A stretch of DNA of 64,000 nucleotides from Apostichopus japonicus (Eukaryota; Echinodermata; Holothuroidea; Aspidochirotida; Stichopodidae). Positions within the stretch are counted from its first letter, which is position 1, and each line of letters opens with the position of its first letter. The notes under the pieces are model-generated. The model did not search any database. It was not told the origin of the DNA and saw only the letters and a program-made list of their open reading frames with translations. The stretch lies in the NCBI RefSeq assembly GCF_037975245.1, contig NC_092573.1:2540501-2604500 (forward strand), written 5' to 3'. Both the position numbers and the translations under genes were made by a program. Positions 36,701 to 48,700 of this stretch are shown in pieces.

Positions 36701-39700
36701 AAAAGTTGTGAAAAGGAGGTGAATCACAAAGTAACAACCCTGCTGTACTTGGAATTCAAAGAAGCAATCTAAGCAATCATTTCAGAGCCCTGCATGGACT
36801 GCAGAGTAGATCAGTAGAACCATTATACTTTGTGATTAGTTTTCTTTCATTTTCCATTGAGGGTGAAGCATGCAGAGATAAAAAAAATTCAATTTTGAAA
36901 TTTGTGTTTTGTGAAAGGAGTATAGTTGAAAAAAAAAATGAAATCCTGACTACTAGGATATGAAGTGAATAATGCACCTAAACTAGCTAGTGCTGTGCCG
37001 TTTACACGTTTAAACGTGTAAACGAACGGAACATCGTTTAAACGTTTAATAAAACCTGATGAACGTTTAAACAAAACTATGATATCAACTGAAAATTAAA
37101 TTATTGGCAAATATCGCGTATCAATTCCCATGTTTATTTTGTCTACTACGCAAAATAACAACACAACTTACGATCAGTTGAATCATAAACCGCGAACGTA
37201 ATCCTACTATTGTTACCCCCCGATGTATCCGGCGATATGAATGGCTTGTATGCAATGCATTTCTGATGTATAAATAACAGATTACTCGGCGCTAATAGAT
37301 TTTCTACCGGCTTGAATGGCGTACACACTGCTTGCTCTAAGCTTTTTGTAAAAATTACAGATTAATCAGCGATAACAGAGTTTTTAATACGGGCTTTGCA
37401 AACTGCATTCTAGCAAACTTGTTCTTTTTTTTTGATAAGGATGAAACTTTTATAACTTTTAAAGGGGGTGAAGACTCGCGCACAAAGAAACGTCTCATGC
37501 CGGTAATCTTGACCTGGTTTTGAATGAGGTGTAACAGAGGTGTTAGACACCACTATCGATCCCAAACAATACACACATAACTTGCTACCGTCAGTAATTA
37601 GACACTAGTGTACAGTCAATGCATACAGCTACGGTCAATACCCACAACACAGTGTACATACTACATAGCAGCGTGGACATCTCAGGTCTAGATAAAAGAT
37701 AACAAGGTATCACGTTTCATTACTGTCTGCATTTTGTAGGGACAAGAAGAAAACGTCATTTGCAAGCAACGGAAAGTTAACTTTTTCATAGCGCGGCACG
37801 CGGTTTGGGGCGAGTCTTTAATGCCTTTAAGTACTGAAGGTCATAACTAATTTTGTGACCTCATCCATTTGAACGCTTTTTATAGAAAATAATCTATGCG
37901 CGATATTTTGAAATGAAACAGTTGAACATCTTTGATCCTAAATCTCCTATAAAGTTTGATGGATAGAAGCACTGATGCATTGAAGCTGTCATTCTGCAAG
38001 AAAGAAAGACACTAAATAGAGACACAATAACTTAACAATCAAATTCTTTGTTTGCGCCCTCCAGCACCTACGGTCTGGTTCCAACTTTGAGTGTGCATAT
38101 CGTACACACCTTATGGCAGCCCAGGGATTCTATCATCACTTGTTGCTTCGAATTCAGAAGGAATTTAATCTTCATCTCAGCTGTGCCATAGATTTTGTTT
38201 ATTCACCTAATAGAGACTGGGGAGTTGGTAAGTATTTGATACGGTCCAATTATAATATTCCTATTAATATTATTAATCATCTTGAAAGTTGAGTAGATGT
38301 ACAGTACATTTCATTTTCTGCTAGTCCGTTACATATCAACGTCGAGTATAGCCGACAGTCATCCACGAAGTTATCTATGCACCCTAGGTACATTTGACTA
38401 CGGATTGTAAAGAAAATGCAATTGTTTTATTAATAGTCTTGGATTAAGACTGGGATTGTGGCTTTTCACTTCAGTATCAACACAGAATATTTCTGCAAGT
38501 CAGTTTATTGATGTAAACACAAAACAGGCTGATACAGTACAGCCAGGATTATCTGGACACATTGGGCAGGAGGTTGTTGAGATATGCAAAGATGTTGATT
38601 ATCAAGTACCTAATACTGTATGTACTTAGCTAGGGGTAATGAATTGATAATTGCTATGCGAAACTGTCAAACTGCAATACAAGTCCCAAAGATGTATAGC
38701 AGATGTTTTTGTTAACAGACAAAATCATAGGAATTTATGAGAGACAAATTTCAAAGTCTTCAAATTTGCTATGTACACAAAATTTGAACACTGAACTTAT
38801 TCCCTGATCAACCCTGTAAAGCAGTGTCAAAATTTTGCAGTAACTGTGTGTGAGTCATCATGGTAACATACAGTATGGTAAACTATGTACTGAAGAAGTG
38901 TTGGATATTGGATCCGGAGGATAAAGGCTTGAGTAATCCATGTTTAACTGTTAGCCTGTAAAAACTGCAATACCATTGTCTTTTTTATGGTTATTTTCCA
39001 ACCACAATATCTTACAACTTCTAAGCTGTGAGATGGCTATTATTTTGTACTACCTATCATCATTTGTTCATCTTTTGCAAAGAACCAAAATGTTGTAAAA
39101 CATTGTAACTTCATTGTGCTAAATGTGACTGCAGGCTGTGCATCGGAATTTAGAAAGATGAGTTCGTCCATGAGAGTGGCATTCAGTTATTTCATGTTGA
39201 TAATGTTATTGATGATGGGACTTTGTAAGTTATCTCTCACCATCTCATATCAAAATGTCCTCCCCCAGAGGCAGACGTACATCATGAGAGCAACAATCCT
39301 AGAGCAATCACATGGGCAGAGAAAGCTTGCCATAGGTGTCTCATCTACCTAGGTGACCTTGGTAAGTGAACTGGATTCTCAAGAACCCCCCCACCCCCTC
39401 CCCCTGCTCTGACCTTCAAACAAGTATAAAACTAAACATGCCTGAAAATAAATCTACTTTACCTTCTTAGAGTTAGCACATTGAACTGAATCTGAAATTC
39501 ACACTTTTATGTCATAATGTCATGTTTTTCATGTTATGTTTTGCATGTAAACATATCTTGGGTTTCATGTGCTTTGAATGTATCCATTAAACGTTACTGT
39601 TTGTTTTTATCTATGTTGTATTCTCAAATACTAGCTTGTTACAGTTGTATCCCCTCTAGAGTAGGTTTGGATATATTTTTGATTGTTCCATCAGCTGTTT

Positions 39701-42700
39701 TCGCTTGGGTATAGTCTATCGCATGTGAAGTAAATATTTGAAAACTACTTGCAAACATTCTTTTACTTCTCATATTGAAAGTGTTAACTTTGCAAGAATT
39801 CTATGAGTAGAACAGAATTTTTTAAATCACTTTTCTTGATATTTAGCTCGTTACCAGAAAGATCTCGACGGCCTGCATGTGCACTACATAGCAGAGAGGT
39901 ACTATCACCAGGCTCTAGCCCTCAATCCAGAATTAGGTATGCCCCATAACCAGCTGGGAACACTGGCAGGGAACAGTCATGAGGGAGTGGATGCAGCATA
40001 CCATTACATGAGGTGGTGAGTAGAAACAAACTGCTATAAACATCCTTTAGTGAGTGGTAGGTATTGTTACCATGTCATGCATGTCACCGGTTGAGTGTCG
40101 GAATAGGCCCTACTACTAAGAGCTAGCCATCGACTCATGGAAGTGGGGGGGGGGTGGGGGGGTGGGGGGTGGGGTTGGTAGTTTTCCATTAGCGTAGCCT
40201 CAGTAGTGAAAGTGACAACTCTGCACGTCTATACTCCTCATCTCTCCCCATCCCATCTCCCCCTACCTCATGCCCCTCTCATGTTCTCCTTCACCTCCCC
40301 ATAGGTTCCGACCCCCCTTCCTGTATTCCACCTTCCCTGTTCCTGCTCTCGCTCCCCTCCCTCTGCAGAATCTGCCCCATCCAAAGTGTGTACTTCTACT
40401 AATGTTCACAATGTCATTTAGGTAATTATTATGATTATTATTACCCCGTTATTTATATAGCGCATAATCCAAAAGTTCTATGCACTTATACTTAACCCTG
40501 GTCATTGGTAACTTGTCACACCTACACACCAAAGTGTGCACAATTCAAACAATCTCTCCTGGGGAACCACAGTGCACCACAGCCACGTGTCCCCTGGGGG
40601 ACTTCCCATAGGGTGCAGCCACAAACCGGCGCACGCAACTATATTTACAAGTCACCTCGCAAGTCCCCATTTATACACCTGGGTGAAGAGAGGCAATGGA
40701 TATAAAGTGCCTTGCCCAAGGACAGAACGCAATGATCTGGCCAGGGCTCGAACCTGTAATCCTTAGATCACAAGTCCACCGCCTTAACCACTTGACCACA
40801 ACGGCCTCTCAAATGGTAATGGATTGCTTCAAGTTCTGATGATCTCTGTTGTGTCTTCCATTAGCTGGCTGTATGATGTCCCATTTGAAGGTGCAATAGC
40901 AAACCTTGAGAAGTCTTTAGAGAAGAACTGCAAGAGGTTTAAAGAGCTCCCATCAATTCCAAATCCAGACTTACCTCCGGAACTTCTCAGGTATCTATCG
41001 TCGGGCTGATTTCTTTTAAGTAACTTTGTGGCTAGGTTTGTTCAACCAAGGTATTCTTCAGATACGTTTTAAAGGAGTAACTTTGTGGTAAAAGTCAAGT
41101 CACTGCCAGCAATTTTCCTCACCAGAGTAAGGAACATAAAAGTGTTCAAACTTAGCCATGTTGAAAACTCTAAATTTTGTGTTTTATAAATTACTATGGT
41201 CTTTGTGTCAAAGAAACTTCTATACATCTTTTCACTTGTATAGCAATTTGACCATATGTAGGGCATAATTATCATAAAATTGGTCACACACCATACATGT
41301 TTGTATGAGTAGAGGAGTGTGAAGATTGCCAAGTTTTCAAGCAGAGCTTTAAGGTTTATGTGTGATGTAAAGAATGTTTGACCTAAAGAATCATGAGATT
41401 AAACTAATAAAAACCTTACAAAAGAACAAGAAGAAAAATGATTATGAAAAAAGAAAAAGGTAGTTAAAATTGTCTCTTGTATGTTACATTCAAACAAAAC
41501 TTTTCTATGAAAAAGAGATAAAAATTATGTTTGTAATTGAGGAAGATTTTTTAGGACATGCATGGTCATTCCACTTTGAAACACCCTTCTCTGTATCAAG
41601 TTTCCACTTTTCAAATTCAAGAACAAGAAAAATTTTGTTTTAAGTTTGCCAATTTTTGAATTACTGTTTGCTTAGTCTATAACGTAACGTTACAGTAGTG
41701 TTGAAAATATGGCTTGTGCCAGTGACAGAATATTGTTCGTACAGGAAAACTTTTCCCACTGTGATCAGTAGTCAATAAAAAGCTCATAAGGTTTGTTCAA
41801 TTATATCAAAATTTCCATCTATAAACATTTATCAGTTTAAACAATCATCCAATGTTTTTTTCTTTGTTGCCACATTTCACAGACCAAGGGACATTAAGCA
41901 CTTCTTGATCCGTTTTCTGCACCTGATCGAAAAGTTACAACCCAGCATGGATATTGGCCAACAAGAGCTGGGCAAGCTGTGTCAGTCTACACTGCACGAG
42001 TTTGACAAGTGTATGCTGATGACACAGGACAAATCCCCCCCAGGGCAGGGGGTAGGATTGATGAGGAACGGGGAAGAGACGAGGCTTCACAGCCTCTCTG
42101 GGGACATAGTCTTCAAAGTCTTTATGCTGTTGCTGATGACAATCACAAGGTTAAGGAAGAAAGGTGAGAAGGCAGTTCCTCAAAAGGAGAACGTATAAAA
42201 AGTTTGTGATGTAGCTTTATCACTAAGTTAATGAAATGTTTGAAGCTGCAAAATGAAAGAAAGGTGGTCTCCTTAAATTTTTGAGCTCTATTTTATGGTT
42301 GCCTCTACTGGTAAAACTTGCAATTGAAAATGGAAGGCAATCTGTTCAAGGTTTATCTTTTAGACCTTTGTTCAAGTAATGTTGCTTTCTCCCAAATAAT
42401 CGAAAGGGAAGGCAAATTTCTTGGAAATTGACAAAGCATGAACATGCAGGTTACAAACAAGGATGAATGGCATTGAATTATAGAATGAATGGAAAATTCT
42501 TGTCAGTTAGTTATTAAATAATGTATGGTAGATTCAGAAATCCCCCCCCCCCAAAAAAAACAAGTCCCCCCAAAAAATAAAACTAGCAAAATTCAAGACA
42601 TATCATACTCTATCAAAGTATTTGGTTTGTTATTTGGAATTGTTATGCTTAAAATAATAAGATAACTTTACAGACTTAAAAAACATGTATATTGTTGTTA

Positions 42701-45700
42701 ATTTAGCTTGTGAGTATTTCTAATTAATTAATGAATTATGTTTTTTATACAATGAGGGTGACATGGAGACTTCATACATTTTCTTACTTCATACTAACTA
42801 TTTTCCAATAAATTAATGTAGCTGATTGTTTCGGTTGCCAATTTCCAGACATTTTTCCTCAACCGATCAATCATTACTTAAATTAAGACTGCAAATCGAT
42901 CAAACTAGGACACATTTCTGGATGTTTTCCCACCAAAATGAACATTCAATTGGCAGGTAAAACTGTCATAATTTTATGATTTTTTCGATTCTAACAATCA
43001 GTATCGCTCACATAGAGAGAAGGGAAGCAGGGAACTTATCAATGTTTTATTCACAACTTGAAATGAACCTTGGTTTTAGTGTAAGCCAATAAATTGTGCA
43101 TTATTATGGGACTATGCAGTATATGATAGTACCATGAATTCACCAGAATCAATTTGAAGAAGCTACTTTTAATCAGTAATTTAATCCATCGAGTCGGAAT
43201 GTTAATCGACAGGTTCTAAGAAGACCACTATGGCAGTAGTATGTACCCTAGCTCTATTTTCTCAACTGCTCGGTCACATCATTGCCAGACTTCAAGCTGA
43301 AATTGACGAGATCTTACATCCTCAACAGTCTCAAAATACTCAACCAACTCAGCCAGGTATGTATTGGGAAATAAAAGAAAATCATTTCTAACTTTCGAGA
43401 TAGTAGAGGATACATCCCCTTACAATACTTATAGTAGAGAATACATCCCTCCCATACTTATAGTAGAAAAAAAACATTCCCTCACAATACTCATAGTGGA
43501 GAATACATCCCCTCACAATATTTTATAGTATGAAATACATTCCCTCACAATACTCATAGTAAAAAATACATCCCCTTACAATACTTATAGTAGAAAATAC
43601 ATCCCCTCACTTAATACATCCCCTCACAATACTCATAGTAGAAAGTACATCCCCTTACAATACTCATAGTGGAGAATACATCCCCTCACAATATTTTATA
43701 GTATGAAATACATCCCCTTACAATACTAATAGTAGAAAATGCATCCCCTCATAATACTTACAGTAGAAAAAAAAATCCCCTCACAATACTCATAGTAGAA
43801 AGTACATCCCCTCACAATACTCATAGTAGAAAGTACATCCCCTTACAATACTCATAGTGGAGAATACATCCCCTCACAATATTTTATAGTATGAAATACA
43901 TCCCCTTACAATACTCATAGTAGAAAATACATCCCCTCATAATACTTACAGTAGAAAATACATCCCCTCATAATACTTATAGTAGAAAGTACATCCCCTT
44001 ACAATACTCATAGTGGAGAATACATCCCCTCACAATATTTGATAGTATGAAATACATCCCCTTACAATACTAATAGTAGAAAGTACATCCCCTCACAATA
44101 CTCATAGTAGAAAGTACATCCCCTTACAATACTCATAGTGGAGAATACATCCCCTCACAATATTTTTTATGGTATGAAATACATCCCCTTACAATACTAA
44201 TAGTAGAAAATACATCCCCTCATAATACTTATAGTAGAAAGTACATCCCCTTACAATACTCATAGTAAAGAATACATCCCCTCACAATATTTGATAGTAT
44301 GAAAAACATCCCCTTACAATACTAATAGTAGAAAATACATCCCCTCATAATACTTATAGTAGAAAATACATCCCCTTACAATACTTATAGTAGCAAATAC
44401 TTTATAAATTCCTCCAAAGGAAACTTTGTTTGACAAGAGATGGATAGCTGGAAGATGATGATACAGTAAGGCTATTTGGGTTTCCTCAAATGGACAAATA
44501 TGTTGAATTTTTTAAGTTTTCCAACACTTAGATGGAATAAGAAACTATATTCCAAGAAATACTTTTCCCCAAAACATACATTTTTAGGTATGACCCATAT
44601 GTTTTCTTATGGTTTTTTTTAAACCTTTGCCATCATCAGAGGACATTCCTACCACCAAAGCAGCTTTGGATTATGCTAGCCCTGCCGATACCCTTACTCC
44701 TTCCTTAAGTCAGGATGTGGACAGTGATGGTACGGTGAGGCTCGCACAACAGCCCGGAGGTAAAGGAACCAGGTCAAGGAGAAGAAGAAGGAAAGTGAGT
44801 GTTGTTAAGACTTGTATTTACAGTCTGCTCTTGATTTGTGAAAGTAAACATACTTACTAACCATGACTTGCTTATAGGAAATGGAAAACATTAAGGTTCC
44901 TGCCCACAGATGTCTACTGTCATGTTTAATATCCTGCTTTATTTTATTTTTTAAAATTTTATTTAGGGTGTGGGATTGCTGTGACTTTCATGCCCATTCA
45001 CTAGTGTTCAAACGATTATGCATAACAGAAAATACCGATTACCGATTATTTTTTTCATAATCGTACCGATTCCGATTCGGATTATTTGAAAAAGAGAAAA
45101 TATCCCGTTTATATGAAATCGGCAATAAAGTTTGTTATAGAAACAATAATTGTTGTGATTTTCCTGTTTCCTTTTGCTTTCATTGTAATACAAGGCTCTT
45201 AGGTATCCTTTTGTTTGTACCAAATTACCTCTGGAGTTTCTCGGAAAGAATTTTTTTTTTTTTTTTTACATATTTCCAAAATATGACCTCCTACCTAGTC
45301 AGCACTGTGCTAAGCGAATGGTCTAACCACCTTGACATGTATGTCACCTGTTAATGGCTTGAAATGGGCTAAGAATAGTTACTCAAAATATCCATCTCAA
45401 AAAGCATCTCAGATAAACCATCCATCTTCAATCTTTACCAAAGTGTAAAGTTTAATTACATATTGCCTACATTCAGACATTATTTTGTACTTATTTTCAG
45501 TATTTTACCATTTATGAACAAATAGAAATGTTACGAACTTAAAGTTAAACATACCTATTCGTTACCTATTTAACTCCATTCAAGTTCAATTAGAAAATGT
45601 ATGCTCAGGCCAATCAAACTGAAAAGCAAATTGTACCATCGTAACTTGTTTAAATTACTCTAGAATGTTACCAGATTGATGTAAAGAAATACTAACAACT

Positions 45701-48700
45701 AGAAACTACTCCAATATAAAATACAACATTCCCTCTTTAAGACATAGCACATACCTTCCAAACAAATGCCGATTTCCAGCAAATTGAAAGTTGTAAACTA
45801 AGCTACGCATTTTTTTTTTTTGCAAACCGATGGTTAGGCTACATTTCCCATTGACTTAGTGTGGTTGTTAGGCTAACATGAAGGTTGCAGTATTTCATGG
45901 ATATTTTAGTTCTAGCTAACTGCGTCACAATTTCAGCGAATAAAGAGATGCTTAGGCAAGATTTTCCCGTTGACTACGTGTGGTGTTCGGGTACCATGCG
46001 CGACGATAGCAGCAAGGAAAGTATGTAAAAATGCTACGCAAAGTATTGTTTTTTTGTTTTGTTGCAAAACGATGGTTGGGCTACATTTCCCATTGACTTA
46101 GTGTGGTTGTTAGGCTAACATGTGGTCGAAGATTGCAGTTTCCATGGATATATTTATTTATTATTTGCGACACAACTAGAGCGAATAAACAGATGGCTAG
46201 GTTAGATTTCCATGTTGACTTAGTGTGAAGTAAGGCTACCATGTGGTTGGAGATTTGTGGGGATTTTAGGTTATTGTTGCTGGTACTGGAATTGCTTCGT
46301 GGAGGCCGTAATTTGCCAGTGACTTTGCGAGAAGTTCCTGGTGATTGTGCGCGACCCTCCCGCACTGCTTCAAATTTGATGCGGGATTGTGAGAACTGTT
46401 TGCGTGATTCGCGCTGCTAAAGCAAACGCATGTCACAATTAATTTTACACAGACACCTGATATAACGAGGGCGATTTTCTTATAGTTCTCTTTTCTTTTT
46501 CGCACTCGTAATTGTGCTTTAGGAGGGGTTTTTAGCACTTGCGAGGGCGAATTGCCTGTCGCCCCTGCTTATTTCCGACCCTGTCCAGCACATTCGTTAA
46601 ATTGGTATTGTTACCATGCTTACTATGCAGAGAAATATGAAGTCGCTAACCACGAGGGAAGCAAAATCGGCGACCCTGGCAGCCTAATTTGATGAAATTA
46701 CATTGTGAAAGACGTATAGAGGGTGTCATTATTTTAATATTTTGTAGTAAAAGAACAAACCTAATACATCAGTTGATATTTTCAACTTCCGTATGTTTTG
46801 AATAATGATATTTTCACCTTCCATATGTTTTTGAATAATCGGTATGACATAACTGGTATTCCATGTCATTTTTACCGATTCCGATTATGTTCCGATTATG
46901 CAATAGTTGTACCGATTCCGATTCTGATTAAGTTAATCGTTTGAACACTACCATTCACTATACCTTTCCATCGAGTAAAAATGAAACCGAAGCAGCCGAA
47001 CCCTAACTTGGTGAAGTTTCCCAATTATTTATTACTCCAAAGTCCTGTCTCTTAAAACCAGCGATATTTCAATTTTTTGAAGTGCGTCCTGTCACCATTC
47101 TCACTTCAAAATATGACCACTTTGTTTTAAAGTCAGGTGGTCAGACGCTACTGTTAGAATAGGCAGTACATGATGCAATTGTGAAATGTTTCCTCAAATC
47201 AACAGGCTAAAAGTCAGGAGAAGGAACACAGCGATGAGTCCGACCTGAGTGAGGGCGACGAGAGCATGATCAGCAGCCAATCAGATTTCACCTCCTCGGA
47301 CGACGAAGAAGATCCGTTCGCGATCGATTCGGACAGCGATTATTTCCTGGAACCCAACGATAGTGAAGAGAGAGAAGCCAAGAGGAATGAGAAGTTGCAA
47401 TCGAAGACTCCAGAGATGATATCGGCGAGCCGTGAAGAGGATAATTCCGACGGGAATCTAAAGGACATCACCTCTCAACTGATGGCCGAGGGGGCTTCGT
47501 TACCGCTAGGCAGGAGGAGTATCAAACTAGCTCCGAGTTTTGACGCTTTTACAAAGTCGAGCTCAGAGAGTGACATAGACGTAGGAGTCACGGAGGAGAA
47601 TTTGGGTGAAAAAGATGAAAAAATTGCAGGTATATTTCATGAGATAAATTCAGGACATCCTTGCCCAAATAACTTTAACAGAAAATTCAGGTTGTCAGAG
47701 GGTTGACCAACAGACTCACAGGTATAGACCAGATCAATTTTAGAATATGCTTGTAAAATACAAGTTGGTTAATGTCATTCATGATGTATAGAAAACAAAG
47801 AAAAACTATAATTGGGGATGACCAGCTTTCTACTCGGACAACCAAAATCTGTTGTTGAGGTTGACCATGGTATGACCGGCTCATTCAGCGCAAAAAAGAA
47901 CTCCATCATTCCTTCCAATTCCTTTCCATTAATCTTATAATCAGTCATTTCTGTATTCCAATTTTGTTTGCCAGTTGGTATGATTTGCTTATAGATTAAT
48001 GTTTTGAAAAGTCAATTTTTCTCCTGGACGATGGACTATTGAGCAAGCGTAAAAAGTTGTCAATACTATTTAAAAGGAACAATTTTCCTGGTAGGGAGAA
48101 AGTGATTTCTTTTCTATTTATTTAAAAAGGATATAAATTTCTCATTCAGTTTGGTAGGAATAGCAAAATTCTGTAATATATTTATATTACAGATATATAT
48201 AGATTTATATCTTGTTTTATATCAGTAGAAATTTGCTATTGTTTTATGCTATTAATGAGTTTTTGTCAAAGTTCCTGATATTGGAGAATCATCATTTTTA
48301 ATGGGCTCTAAACTTGAATGTGTTGTTTCTCGGTAGGATATGTCCTTATTGTCACCAAGAGGTCACTGCAGACATTAACTTTTATGATTTTCTAAATAAG
48401 ACTGATAACAAATGCAATATTTTTGCCCTCAAATTTCATTTTCAGATGGACCTGTCATACCCTTGGATCAACTCCTGGAGATTCTATCCAATGACGGACT
48501 AATATCAGTCGTTAAGGTTCTCACCGACTGGTTAAGAGCTGAAATAGATACCATTAAATCAACGGCAGAGGTTAGCCTGAAGTTTAGGACACATATTGAG
48601 GAAGGAAAGAAGGGTGGAGGTTGGGTGTAAGGTTGAGTTAGTTAAGTGGGTATCATCATTGTTGTCAAAAAGGTGCCATTAGCTGGTTATTAGACTTACT

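Noticed and set aside
40505-40766. Plus-strand ORFs of 66 and 76 codons
   Set aside because: They read the SINE antisense; the region has pol III promoter boxes on the other strand.
40734-40808. Possible functional tRNA gene
   Set aside because: The head has good A and B boxes, but stem pairing is poor and it continues into a SINE body and tail.
43409-44402. Resemblance to a CRISPR array (about 31-bp repeated units)
   Set aside because: Units are contiguous and similar throughout with no unique spacers, and the locus is an animal intron. It is a minisatellite.
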